Positions 17,787 to 26,271 of a DNA stretch of 64,000 nt are shown here, in pieces; within the stretch, counting starts at the first letter, position 1, and every line of letters starts with the position of its first letter. The DNA lies in the NCBI GenBank assembly GCA_910574995.1, contig CAJTCS010000001.1:186001-250000 (forward strand), read 5' to 3'. The translations under genes and the position numbers were made by a program. The stretch is from Oscillospiraceae bacterium. Its GTDB lineage: Bacteria > Bacillota > Clostridia > Oscillospirales > Acutalibacteraceae. The notes beneath the pieces were generated by a model. The model saw nothing but the letters and a program-made list of their open reading frames with translations. It made no database searches and was not told the origin of the DNA.

Positions 17787-19331
17787 ATGCTGCAAATACA
17801 GGGCGTAAGCCTGTCTATGAAAAAAGACCTGCGGGTGCTGGCAGAAAACCTGACGTTTTCCCTGCAGCCCGGGGACAAAGCGGCCATCATCGGCGAGGAG
17901 GGCAACGGGAAGTCTACCTTGCTGAAGCTGCTGTATGACCCTTCCCTGGTGGAGGGGTATGCCCAGTGGGAGGGGCGCGTCCAGCGGGACGGCATGGCTT
18001 TGGGGTATCTGCCTCAAGAGCTGCCAGAAGAGGACCGGGGCAAGACCATCTACGAGCTGTGCGCGGCGACAGAGGCGTTCCTGGATGCCAGCCCTAAGGA
18101 ATTGGCGGAGGCTGGGGCCCGGCTGGGCCTTGCGCCAGAGGATTTTTACAGCGACCAGCTGGTGGAGGCGTTGTCTGGCGGGGAAAAGGTGAAGCTGCGT
18201 ATGGCCATGCTATATTTGCAGCGGCCGGGCTGCTACCTGTTGGATGAGCCCTCTAACGACCTGGATGTAGACACCCTGCGCTGGCTGGAGGGGTTCATAC
18301 AAGACTGCCCCCACCCGGTGCTGTTTATCTCCCATGACGAGACGCTGCTGGAAAACACGGCCAACGTCATCATCCACCTAGAGCAGTTGCGCCGCAAGAC
18401 ATTGCCCCGGCACACGGTAGCCCGCATGGGCTACCGGCAATATGTAGAAGAGCGGCTGCACCGGTTCGCCAAGCAGGAGCAGATTGCCAGGAAGGAGCGC
18501 CAGGAGGAAAGGAAGCAGCAGGAACGGCTCCGGCAGCTTTACCAGAAGGTAGAGCACCAACAGAACGCCATTTCCCGGCAGGACCCCCACGGGGGCAAAA
18601 TGCTGAAACGGAAGATGAAGGCGGTGAAATCGCTGGAAAGGCGGTATGAGCGGGAAGCGGCGGAAAGGACGGAGCTGCCCGACGCCGAAGACGCTATCTT
18701 GGTAGGATTCGGGGAAGGCATCCAGCTGCCCCAGGGCAAGACCGTACTGGACTTCTCCCTTCCCCGGCTGGAGGCGGGGGGCCGCGTGTTAGCGGAAAAC
18801 ATTGCCCTGCATGTGCGGGGGCCAGAGCATATATGCATTGTGGGCAGCAACGGCGCGGGCAAAACCACCTTGCTGCGGCGTATCGCCCAGGAACTGCTGC
18901 CCCGCACAGATATCAAGGCCGCCTATATGCCGCAGGACTATGCCGAAACGCTGGATATGTCCCAGACCCCTGTCGAGTTCCTCTCCAGGACGGGGGAGAA
19001 GAGCGAATCTACCAAAATCAAGACTTTCCTGGGCAGCATGAAGTATACTGCCCAGGAGTGCGCCCACACCCTGGGGGAGCTTTCCGGCGGGCAGAAAGCC
19101 AAGCTGTTTTTCCTGCAAATGATTTTAGACGGGGCCAACGTGCTGGTCTTAGACGAGCCCACCCGGAATTTCAGCCCCCTTTCCGGCCCGGTAATCCGTT
19201 CGATCCTCCGGGATTTCCCCGGCTGCATCCTCAGCGTTTCCCATGACCGCAAGTATATGGCAGAGGTGTGCGGTACGCTGTACGACCTAGGGCCTGGGGG
19301 CCTGTGGCAGCGTACCTGTGGCGGCTTTTAG
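17787..19331 (+). CDS. ABC-F family ATP-binding protein (ribosome protection type)
   Basis: This 514-aa soluble protein has two ABC ATPase domains and no transmembrane segment. The first domain has Walker A GEEGNGKST (about 35) and signature LSGGEKVKLRMAM with LLDEPSNDLD. A charged linker follows (about 205-290, rich in Arg/Glu/Lys). The second domain has GSNGAGKTT (about 353) and LSGGQKAKLFF with VLDEPTRNF in place of the usual DEPTNHLD. ABC-F proteins act on the ribosomal E site; some give resistance to macrolides, lincosamides, streptogramins or pleuromutilins. The attenuator with a uORF suggests antibiotic induction. ATG 17787 has 8-nt spacing from AAAGGAGG, better than 17781. Confidence 0.9.
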   Translation: MLQIQGVSLSMKKDLRVLAENLTFSLQPGDKAAIIGEEGNGKSTLLKLLYDPSLVEGYAQWEGRVQRDGMALGYLPQELPEEDRGKTIYELCAATEAFLDASPKELAEAGARLGLAPEDFYSDQLVEALSGGEKVKLRMAMLYLQRPGCYLLDEPSNDLDVDTLRWLEGFIQDCPHPVLFISHDETLLENTANVIIHLEQLRRKTLPRHTVARMGYRQYVEERLHRFAKQEQIARKERQEERKQQERLRQLYQKVEHQQNAISRQDPHGGKMLKRKMKAVKSLERRYEREAAERTELPDAEDAILVGFGEGIQLPQGKTVLDFSLPRLEAGGRVLAENIALHVRGPEHICIVGSNGAGKTTLLRRIAQELLPRTDIKAAYMPQDYAETLDMSQTPVEFLSRTGEKSESTKIKTFLGSMKYTAQECAHTLGELSGGQKAKLFFLQMILDGANVLVLDEPTRNFSPLSGPVIRSILRDFPGCILSVSHDRKYMAEVCGTLYDLGPGGLWQRTCGGF

Positions 19332-19374
19332 GGGCGGCCAGGGGCAGGCAAGCGCCCTGGCCGCCCCTGGGTTT
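19330..19374 (+). terminator. Terminator after ABC-F gene
   Basis: A stem of about 14 bp (AGGGGCGGCCAGGG / CCCTGGCCGCCCCT) overlaps the stop codon and is followed by GGGTTTT. Confidence 0.8.
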
Positions 19375-19423
19375 TGGCAAAGCCAAAACTGCCAGGCGGC
19401 GCAGAGGTGGGGAAAACTTGCCC

Positions 19424-19450
19424 TTGACAACCCTTGCCCGGTCGTATACA
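19424..19450 (+). promoter_or_regulatory. Possible promoter for ThrE-type exporter genes
   Basis: Consensus TTGACA (19424-19429) and TATACA (19445-19450), but only 15 bp apart. They lie 34 bp before the start. Confidence 0.5.
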
Positions 19451-19483
19451 CTGGAATCACCAAAAAGCAAAGGGGAAAAAGGG

Positions 19484-20257
19484 ATGGACAAGACCAGCGT
19501 ATTAGAGCTGTCGTTCCAGATGGGCGAGACGCTGCTGCAAAACGGCGCGGAGATATCCCGGGTGCAGGAGACCATGGAACGTGTGGCCCGGGCCTATCGG
19601 GTGGACAGCTTTGACGTATATGTGTTGACAAACGCCGTGTTTGCAACCGGGGTAGAACAGGGGGTAGAGCATGCCGCCCGCCTGAAGCATATCCCCAGCA
19701 CCACCATACATTTCGGCCGTATTTTGGCGGTGAACCAGCTTTCCCGGGAGATTGCCCAGGGGGACCACACGGTAGAAGAGGCATTTTCCATTTTAGATTC
19801 GGTGCGGGGCATGCCATATTCCCCCCTGCCCCTGGCTACTTTGGCCTGTGCGGTGGGCAGCGCCTGTTTCAGTTACCTGTTTGGCGGCAGCTGGCTAGAC
19901 GCGCTGATCGCGTTTTTCTGCGGCGTGGTGCTAGAACTGTTCCTGTATGGGGCGGGCCGGCGGAAGCTCTCCAAATTCCTGACAAACCTTTCTGCCAGCG
20001 CGCTGGTGACCCTGTGCGGGGCCCTATTCCTGCTGGCGGGCATAGGGGACAATATGGACAAGATCATCATCGGCTCCATCATCCGGCTGGTGCCCGGCGT
20101 GGCCCTGACCACCTCCATCCGGGATTTTTTCAACGGGGACTACCTTAGCGGCGCCATCCGTATGCTGGACGCCGTGTTGGTAGGGGGCTGCATCGCCGTA
20201 GGCGTGGGCGTGGTGGTGCGCTGCCTGTCCCTTTTGACAGGGGGTGCGCTGCTGTGA
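19484..20257 (+). CDS. ThrE-family threonine/serine exporter, N-terminal half (DUF1212/YjjP-like)
   Basis: This 257-aa protein has a soluble N-terminal domain (1-125, with LLQNGAEISRVQETMERVAR, typical of the family) followed by about five membrane helices. It corresponds to the N-terminal half of the ThrE exporter; the next gene encodes the C-terminal half. The two probably form a two-component amino-acid exporter in the cytoplasmic membrane. ATG 19484 follows AAAGGGGAAAAAGGG. The genes overlap by 4 nt (GTGATAA), indicating coupled translation. Confidence 0.88.
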   Translation: MDKTSVLELSFQMGETLLQNGAEISRVQETMERVARAYRVDSFDVYVLTNAVFATGVEQGVEHAARLKHIPSTTIHFGRILAVNQLSREIAQGDHTVEEAFSILDSVRGMPYSPLPLATLACAVGSACFSYLFGGSWLDALIAFFCGVVLELFLYGAGRRKLSKFLTNLSASALVTLCGALFLLAGIGDNMDKIIIGSIIRLVPGVALTTSIRDFFNGDYLSGAIRMLDAVLVGGCIAVGVGVVVRCLSLLTGGALL

Positions 20258-20706
20258 TAAGCCTGCCTGTTATATGGGGCTGGATATTCCAAACCGCTGT
20301 GGCCTTTGTGTCCACGGTGGCTTTCTCGGTGATTTTCCACACGCCCCGCAAAGAATATCTGTTCACCGGCATCACGGGGGGGCTGGGCTGGCTGGTGTAC
20401 CTGGTCAGTATGGACATGGGGGCGGGGGCAGCGGCGGCGTCCTTTTTTGCCACAGTAGCCCTCGCCTGGATATCCAGGGCGTTTTCCTTTGCCCGCAAGG
20501 CCCCGGTTACTGTGTTCCTAATCTGCGGGATCTTCCCCTTGGTACCTGGGGCGGGGATTTATTATACTGGCTACCATTTTTTCATGAGCGATAATGCCCT
20601 GGCCCTTGAAACCGGCTTGGAGACTATCAAAATCGCGGTGGCCATTGCCTTGGGCATCGGTATCGTGCTCTCCCTGCCAAAGGGGCTTTTCACCCGGAAA
20701 AAATAG
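20254..20706 (+). CDS. ThrE-family exporter, C-terminal half (DUF3815/YjjB-like)
   Basis: This 150-aa membrane protein of four or five helices has the family motif FLICGIFPLVPGAGIYYTGY near residues 90-110. It is the partner of the preceding YjjP-like gene, with which it overlaps by 4 nt; it uses a GTG start inside the end of that gene. Substrate is inferred from the ThrE family (threonine/serine) or from the YjjPB succinate exporter of E. coli. Confidence 0.87.
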   Translation: MISLPVIWGWIFQTAVAFVSTVAFSVIFHTPRKEYLFTGITGGLGWLVYLVSMDMGAGAAAASFFATVALAWISRAFSFARKAPVTVFLICGIFPLVPGAGIYYTGYHFFMSDNALALETGLETIKIAVAIALGIGIVLSLPKGLFTRKK

Positions 20707-20728
20707 AAATATATGCCTGGAACTCTTC

Positions 20729-20803
20729 AAAATCCCCCTGGAACATCTTTAAAATTGAAAAGACGCGGGTTCTCCCGTCTGCCAGCGCAAGGGGGATTTT
20801 TAA
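20729..20803 (+). terminator. Branched terminator between exporter and rluA-type gene
   Basis: The outer arms AAAATCCCCCT and GGGGGATTTTT enclose an inner hairpin (AGACGCGGG / CCCGTCT). The 3' arm ends in a T-run. Confidence 0.65.
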
Positions 20804-20876
20804 AGAGCCCAGAGAAAAGTTTTACAAAATTTGTCCCTGGCAGGGGGTCTAGGGAGGCGGCAAAAAGGAGGAGGCT

Positions 20877-21842
20877 ATGCCCAGGCGGACAGTCACCATA
20901 GAAAAAAACGACGCGGGCCAGCGCCTGGATAAATTCTTATTGAAGGCGTACCCCAACCTGCCCCAGGCTGTGCTGTACAAGTGTGTGCGCACCAAAGACG
21001 TGAAAGTGAACGGCAAACGGGCGGAAATCGGCCAGCGGCTGGCGGTGGGGGATGTGCTGACCTTATACTGGCAGGAGGATTTCTTCCAAAAGTCCCAGAA
21101 GGAATACGACTTTGTCAAGGCGCCTAAGGATGTTCCCATCCTGTATGAGGACGGGAACATCATGCTGCTGGACAAGAAGCCGGGGCTCATTGTGCATCCG
21201 GACGAGAATTACCATTTCGATTCCCTCATCGCCCGGGTACAGCACCTTTTGTATGACCGGGGGGAGTATGACCCGCGGCAGGAAAACTCCTTCGCCCCGG
21301 CGCTGATCAACCGCATAGACCGGAACACCGGGGGCATCGTGATGGCGGCGAAGAATGCGGAAACGCTGCGCATTATGAACCAAAAAGTAAAAGACCGGGA
21401 GCTGCGTAAGGTATACCTGTGCGTGGTGTGCGGCCGCATGGCAGAAAAAGAGGCGCTGCTTACCGGGTTCCTGGAAAAGAACGAGGCCCAGAACCGTGTA
21501 TATATCCGCACAAAGCCCGCCCCGGGGGCCAAAAGCATCCGTACCCGGTATCGGGTGTTGGAAGAGCGCCGGGATTTTTCCTTGCTGGAGGTAGAGCTTC
21601 TCACGGGCCGTACCCACCAGATCCGGGCCCACCTGGCGGCCGTTGGGCACCCCCTGGCCGGGGATGGGAAATACGGCAAAAACGCCCTGAACAAAAAGGC
21701 AGGCTTCCCGTACCAGGCGCTGTACTCTTACAAGCTGGGGTTCGATTTCACCACCCCGGCGGGGTCCCTGTCTTACCTTAACGGACAGGAGTTTACCGCC
21801 AACGGCGTATGGTTCCTGGAGGAGTTCCGGCGGTTCCCCTAA
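20877..21842 (+). CDS. RluA-family pseudouridine synthase with S4 domain
   Basis: This 321-aa enzyme isomerises specific uridines in rRNA. The N-terminal S4 RNA-binding domain (about 12-75: GQRLDKFLLKAYPNLPQAVL) precedes a catalytic domain with the RluA motif NRIDRNTGG (catalytic Asp near residue 146) and the GRTHQIRAHLAAVGHPLAGD motif near 245. RluD/RluC-type 23S rRNA targets are likely but cannot be distinguished here. The ATG follows AAAAAGGAGGAGGCT. Confidence 0.94.
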   Translation: MPRRTVTIEKNDAGQRLDKFLLKAYPNLPQAVLYKCVRTKDVKVNGKRAEIGQRLAVGDVLTLYWQEDFFQKSQKEYDFVKAPKDVPILYEDGNIMLLDKKPGLIVHPDENYHFDSLIARVQHLLYDRGEYDPRQENSFAPALINRIDRNTGGIVMAAKNAETLRIMNQKVKDRELRKVYLCVVCGRMAEKEALLTGFLEKNEAQNRVYIRTKPAPGAKSIRTRYRVLEERRDFSLLEVELLTGRTHQIRAHLAAVGHPLAGDGKYGKNALNKKAGFPYQALYSYKLGFDFTTPAGSLSYLNGQEFTANGVWFLEEFRRFP

Positions 21843-21864
21843 GGCCGGAGGGGATGGGGACGCA

Positions 21865-21952
21865 GGCCCCCGCCGAAACCGGCTGCGCCGGTTTTGGCGG
21901 GCAGGCCTTGCCTGCCCGCCCACGGTTTCCGCAGGGAACCGCGGCGGGGGCC
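21865..21952. repeat. Multi-branched GC-rich inverted-repeat structure
   Basis: A perfect 11-bp outer stem (GGCCCCCGCCG 21865-21875 / CGGCGGGGGCC 21942-21952) encloses two hairpins: AACCGG/CCGGTT (21877-21893) and GGCGGGCAGGC/GCCTGCCCGCC with a 3-nt loop (21896-21920). It lies in the 265-nt gap after the pseudouridine synthase gene and has no T-run, so it is not a standard terminator. Confidence 0.75.
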
Positions 21953-22107
21953 CCTGGGGCGCGCGCCTGCCTTCCAGTGGGCAGGGGGCGGGCCTTTGGG
22001 CTGCGCAACCGCTGGTTGCGGGAGTTCTACCCCGGAATGGTAGCCTGCAACCGGTGGGCCTGGTATACTGAAGCTGCCAATAAAAGGCAGAAAGGCAGGC
22101 GGAATAT

Positions 22108-22713
22108 ATGACATTAGGAGAAAGGCTGCAAGAGCTGCGGAAGTCCCGGGGGATATCGCAAGAGCAGCTGGCAGAGCAGGCCGGGGTATCCCGGCAGGCG
22201 GTAAGCAAGTGGGAGCTGGGCGAATCGGCCCCAGAACTGGACAAGGTGGTGGCCCTCAGCGAATTCTTTGGCGTCACCACCGATTACCTCTTAAAGGGTG
22301 GCGGGCCGGCGTCCCCCAGCCCCGCCCCCAAAAGCGGCTGGGACCGGGAAGCCATCGGCCAGGTGCAGTATGTGGTGTCGGCGGGGCTTATGGCCATCGG
22401 GCTGCTGCTGGCCTTTGGCCTCTGGCACTACAGCCAGGAGGACGTCGTCATATGGGGCTGCATGGCGGTTCAGGCAGCCGCGGTGGTCTGGTATTTCGTG
22501 GGCAAGCTTGTCAACGGACAGGAGGCGCCTTTTTTCATTAAGATGCTGGACTGGGCCCTGGGGCTGTTCATGCCCTGCGCCATGGCGGCCGGGTTTCTTA
22601 TCCAGCGGCTTTTCCGCCCCTATCCCACCGGCATAAAAGAGGTGGCGATTTTTTTGGCGCTGTACCTACTGGCGCTGTGGCTGGTATACCGGCGGTTGAA
22701 AAAGGCGAAATGA
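22108..22713 (+). CDS. XRE-family transcriptional regulator with membrane domain
   Basis: This 201-aa protein has an N-terminal HTH_3 DNA-binding domain (residues 1-65: [20 protein letters not shown], then [14 protein letters not shown]) and a C-terminal part with about four hydrophobic helices (90-195). Membrane-bound XRE regulators of this layout are common in Firmicutes; the signal sensed is unknown. The ATG follows AAAGGCAGGCGGAATAT; a TATACT at about 22062 may be its -10 element. It is convergent with the MATE gene, which suggests but does not prove a link. Confidence 0.88.
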   Translation: MTLGERLQELRKSRGISQEQLAEQAGVSRQAVSKWELGESAPELDKVVALSEFFGVTTDYLLKGGGPASPSPAPKSGWDREAIGQVQYVVSAGLMAIGLLLAFGLWHYSQEDVVIWGCMAVQAAAVVWYFVGKLVNGQEAPFFIKMLDWALGLFMPCAMAAGFLIQRLFRPYPTGIKEVAIFLALYLLALWLVYRRLKKAK

Positions 22714-22714
22714 C

Positions 22715-22758
22715 AAAAAACAGCGCGGGCCATCTTTAAAGGGCCCGCGCTGTTTTTT
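22715..22758. terminator. Bidirectional terminator between XRE and MATE genes
   Basis: A near-perfect stem (AAAAAACAGCGCGGGCC / GGCCCGCGCTGTTTTTT) has A and T runs that serve both convergent genes. Confidence 0.92.
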
Positions 22759-22762
22759 GAAT

Positions 22763-24166
22763 TTAAGCTTGTTCTTTGGCGATGATGGACTTCTTCTTCC
22801 ACCTGCCCATCTTATAGGCAACAGCCGTAAGCGCCGCGCCAATCACCCAGGAGAGCAGCAGGGAGAGGAACAAGGGCGTGGGCGCGCCGGAACCCATGGC
22901 GCCGCCTTCGGGGCGGGTGAGGAATTCCAGGCCATAGGCGATGGGCACACGGATGATGACGGTGGTAATGATAGAGATCCACATGGGGGTCATAGTGTCG
23001 CCTGCGCCGCGCATAACGCCGGAAAGTATCTGGGTGACAGCCATGGCCACATATCCTACCGCCAAAGTGCGCAGCATCTGCTGGCCTAAGTCGATAACCT
23101 CAGGGGTAGAGGTAAACATCTCCATCAGGTATTTGCCAAAAAGAAGGATCAGCCCCACCAGGATGACAGACACAGCCATACCCACCTTCAGGCCGCCTTT
23201 CGTGCCTTCCTCCACCCGGTCCACCCGGTTTGCGCCGATATTCTGGCCGGTGTATGTAGTCATTGCGGTGCCAAAGGTGAAATTGGGCATCATGGCAAAG
23301 CCGTCTACGCGCATGACCACCGTGTTGGCGGCGATGACCGCCGTACCAAAGGAATTGGTCAAGGATTGGATAATGATCATGGCAAAGGAGAAAATAGCCT
23401 GGGTCAGGCCGCTGGGCAGGCCCAGCTGCACCAGTTTTTTTACAAACAGCCCCTTGGGCCGCAGGGTATGCAGGTCTACCGTAAGCACGTCCTTCATGCG
23501 CATCAAACGCAGCAGGCACAAGGCCCCGGAAATGGCCTGGGCGATGATGGTGGCCCAAGCCACCCCGGCCACGCCCATCTGGAAGCCGGCCACGAACCAA
23601 ATGTCCAAGCCGATGTTCAGCACGCAGGCCACAATGAGGAACACCAGGGGCATCATGGAATCCCCAAGGCCCCGGAGGATACCGGAAATGATATTGTAAT
23701 AGGCGCACCCGATAATGCCCACAAACAAGATGACCAAATATTCACAGGACATCTCATAGATATCGGCGGGGGTGTCCAGCAAGGCCATCACCGGGCGCGT
23801 GATCAAAGGGCCCGCCACCATGATGAAGACAGCCGAGAGCAGCGTGGCGGTGATGGTGGTGCCCACCGTCTCCGATAGGTTGTCCCGTTCGCCCGCCCCG
23901 TAATACTGGGACACCATGATGCTGGCGCCTACAGAGATGCCCATGAACAGCACCAGCAGCAGGTTCAAAATGGGGCCGCTGGCCCCCACCGCCGCCAAAG
24001 CGCCGTCGCCCACATAATTGCCTACCACAATGGAATCCACCGTGCTGTACAGCTGCTGGGCCAGGTTGCCGATGAGCAGGGGCACTGAAAATTTTACAAG
24101 ATTGCCCACAGGGCTGCCCTGAGTCATATCCTGCGCGCCGAACATTGCAGAAAGCTTTCCTGCCAT
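22763..24166 (-). CDS. MATE family efflux transporter
   Basis: This 467-aa, 12-helix MATE exporter shows the family features NLAQQLYSTVDSIVVGNYVG near residue 30 and TYTGQNIGANRVDRV in the second half. It is the third MATE gene in the window and diverges from the other two in sequence. The ATG at 24166 follows AAAGGACGGACGAAACGT; a TTG eight codons upstream would overlap the ribosome site and was rejected. It has its own promoter and is followed by a bidirectional terminator. Confidence 0.95.
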   Translation of the reverse strand: MAGKLSAMFGAQDMTQGSPVGNLVKFSVPLLIGNLAQQLYSTVDSIVVGNYVGDGALAAVGASGPILNLLLVLFMGISVGASIMVSQYYGAGERDNLSETVGTTITATLLSAVFIMVAGPLITRPVMALLDTPADIYEMSCEYLVILFVGIIGCAYYNIISGILRGLGDSMMPLVFLIVACVLNIGLDIWFVAGFQMGVAGVAWATIIAQAISGALCLLRLMRMKDVLTVDLHTLRPKGLFVKKLVQLGLPSGLTQAIFSFAMIIIQSLTNSFGTAVIAANTVVMRVDGFAMMPNFTFGTAMTTYTGQNIGANRVDRVEEGTKGGLKVGMAVSVILVGLILLFGKYLMEMFTSTPEVIDLGQQMLRTLAVGYVAMAVTQILSGVMRGAGDTMTPMWISIITTVIIRVPIAYGLEFLTRPEGGAMGSGAPTPLFLSLLLSWVIGAALTAVAYKMGRWKKKSIIAKEQA

Positions 24167-24231
24167 ACGTTTCGTCCGTCCTTTCCCCAAATGGGTTCTC
24201 TTCCCATTCTCTAAAATATAGTATCCCTACT

Positions 24232-24260
24232 ATTATATGGGAAATGTACGGGGAAATCAA
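24232..24260 (-). promoter_or_regulatory. Sigma-A promoter for MATE gene
   Basis: On the minus strand, TTGATT (24260-24255), 17 bp, TATAAT (24237-24232). Confidence 0.83.
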
Positions 24261-24590
24261 TATAGAAAAACCTATAAATATGCGAAAAAAAGCAAGGCGG
24301 TTTTTGTAACCCTTAGAGCGGGGCTTCTGGGGAGCCCGGCCCAGCTTAAGGCCCGAAGGGTTTAAGCCGGCCAGGATGCTTCTCAAAACAGGCTGGAAGA
24401 ATTGCATAAGGTAAAGCCCGGTTTCCCCGGATATTTTTCGTGAAAACGCCCTATTGCCCTTTTTATAAAAACCATATAAAATAGAGGAGATCGGAAACGG
24501 TCCCTTGCCCGCAATGGGGGCGGCAGGAAGCCGCCGGCAAGCGCGGCAGCGCCATGGCAGGGGCGCCCGTTCAAAAACAGGATACCGTTT

Positions 24591-24596
24591 TATAAT
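24591..24596 (+). promoter_or_regulatory. -10 element for ABC importer leader
   Basis: A perfect TATAAT lies just before the leader hairpin; the -35 region is poor (GTTCAA about 16 bp upstream). The remaining 350 nt up to the MATE promoter hold no gene I can support. Confidence 0.5.
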
Positions 24597-24610
24597 TTTC
24601 GTATGCTTGG

Positions 24611-24652
24611 AAAGCACACAGATCCCCAGAGGGGGATGTTGTGTGCTTTTTT
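24611..24652 (+). terminator. Terminator-like hairpin in leader of ABC importer operon
   Basis: AAAGCACACAGATCCCC pairs with GGGGATGTTGTGTGCTTT (stem about 15 bp with a small bulge) and is followed by TTT. It lies between the putative -10 and the first gene, so it would act as an attenuator or a 5' RNA stabiliser. Confidence 0.7.
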
Positions 24653-24685
24653 GACGCCCCTGTGGGGGAGGGAGGAAGGATGTAC

Positions 24686-26224
24686 ATGAAGAAAAAAATA
24701 GCGGCCCTGCTGTTGGCGGCCCTGCTGGGGCTTCTGGCCGGATGCGCAGGCGGGGAGGACGGCCCCCAAAGCCCTACATTGGTTTATGGCAGCGGGGATT
24801 ACACCCGTATTAACCCGGCCATGGACGAGCACGGCGAGATAAACCTGCTGCTGTTCAACGGCCTGACAGCCCACAACGGGGACAACCAGGTGGTACCGGG
24901 CCTTGCCAAAAGCTGGGATTTTGACCCAGAGGCCTGCACCTATACCTTCCACCTGGAAGAAGGGGTGAAATGGCACGACGGGGAGCCCTTTACGGCGGAA
25001 GACGTGCGGTTCACCATAGAGGCCATCATGGATCCGGAAAACGGCTCGGAAAACGCGGCAAACTTCGAAGATGTGGAAGGGATCGACGTGGCGGACGAGC
25101 ACACTGTGTCCTTCCGGCTTTCCGCGCCCAACGCGGCGTTCCTGGACTATATGTCCATGGCTATCCTGCCTAAGCACCTGCTGGAGGGGGAGGACATGCA
25201 GGAGTCCGCCTTCTTCCGCAGCCCCGTGGGAACGGGCCCCTACAAGCTGGAAGAGTGGGACGAAGGCCAGGCTATATCCCTGGTGAAAAACGAGGAGTAT
25301 TTCAAGGGCCCGGCCGCGATTGGCCGGGTGGTTTTCAAGATCGTGCCGGACGACAACGCCAAGGCCCTGCAGATGGAAGCCGGCGAGCTGGGGCTGGCGC
25401 TTCTAACGCCCAAGGACGCGGCCAAGTTCCAAGGGAAGGAAGGGTACGCGGTGTACGGCATGAAGACGTCTGACTACCGGGGCATCCTTTTCAATTTCCA
25501 GAACCCATATTGGCAGGAGAATAGGGATATCATCCCCGCTGTCTGCTATGCCCTGGACCGGGAAGCCATCCTGGAGACGGTGGCGTTGGGCCGGGGGGTT
25601 GCCGCCTATGGCCCGCTGCAGCGGAACCCCTACAACAACGGGGACGTCGAACGCTACGACTACAGCCCGGAAAAGGCACGGGCTGTGCTGGAGGCGGCCG
25701 GGTGCCGGATGGGGGAAAACGGCCTGTACCAGCGGGACGGGGAAGACCTGGGCTTTGTCATCAGCGTGGGGGCCGGGGACCAGGTGCGGCTGGACATGGC
25801 CCAGGCCGCTGCCCAGATGGTACGGGAAGTGGGGATCGGCTGCACAGTGGAGGTGCCAGAGCAGGTGGACTGGGAGGGCCAGATGGCCTACCTTATCGGC
25901 TGGGGCAGCCCCTTTGACGCGGACGACCACACCTATAAAGTATTCGGGACAGGCAAGGGGGCCAATTATTCCGGGTATTCCAACCCGGAAGTGGACAAGT
26001 ACCTGGCCCAGGCCAGGCAGTCGGACGACCCGGCCGTGCGGGCCGAAGCCTACGGGCGTTTCCAAGAGGCGCTGGCCCAGGACCCGGCCTTCGCGTTTAT
26101 CTGCTATATCGACGCGGACTATGTGGCGGACGCCTCTTTGCAGGGCATAGACCCCCATACGGTGATGGGCCATCACGGGGTGGGGATATTCTGGAATATT
26201 ACCGAATGGACCATTGGCGGATGA
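24686..26224 (+). CDS. ABC transporter substrate-binding lipoprotein, family 5 (peptide/nickel type)
   Basis: This 512-aa extracytoplasmic solute-binding protein has a lipoprotein signal with lipobox LLAGC near residue 21. The family-5 signature is visible as GLAKSWDFDPEACTYTFHLE followed by GVKWHDGEPFTAEDVRFTIE (residues about 75-115), with ISLVKNEEYF further on. It delivers oligopeptides, nickel chelates or similar ligands to the permeases encoded next. ATG 24686 was preferred over 24680 because its spacing from GGAGG is about 10 nt. A hairpin precedes the gene. Ligand unknown. Confidence 0.92.
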   Translation: MKKKIAALLLAALLGLLAGCAGGEDGPQSPTLVYGSGDYTRINPAMDEHGEINLLLFNGLTAHNGDNQVVPGLAKSWDFDPEACTYTFHLEEGVKWHDGEPFTAEDVRFTIEAIMDPENGSENAANFEDVEGIDVADEHTVSFRLSAPNAAFLDYMSMAILPKHLLEGEDMQESAFFRSPVGTGPYKLEEWDEGQAISLVKNEEYFKGPAAIGRVVFKIVPDDNAKALQMEAGELGLALLTPKDAAKFQGKEGYAVYGMKTSDYRGILFNFQNPYWQENRDIIPAVCYALDREAILETVALGRGVAAYGPLQRNPYNNGDVERYDYSPEKARAVLEAAGCRMGENGLYQRDGEDLGFVISVGAGDQVRLDMAQAAAQMVREVGIGCTVEVPEQVDWEGQMAYLIGWGSPFDADDHTYKVFGTGKGANYSGYSNPEVDKYLAQARQSDDPAVRAEAYGRFQEALAQDPAFAFICYIDADYVADASLQGIDPHTVMGHHGVGIFWNITEWTIGG

Positions 26225-26271
26225 CGGGCCGGGGCGTATCCCAGGCAGGCTGTGCGGGAAGGAGGGGCAGG

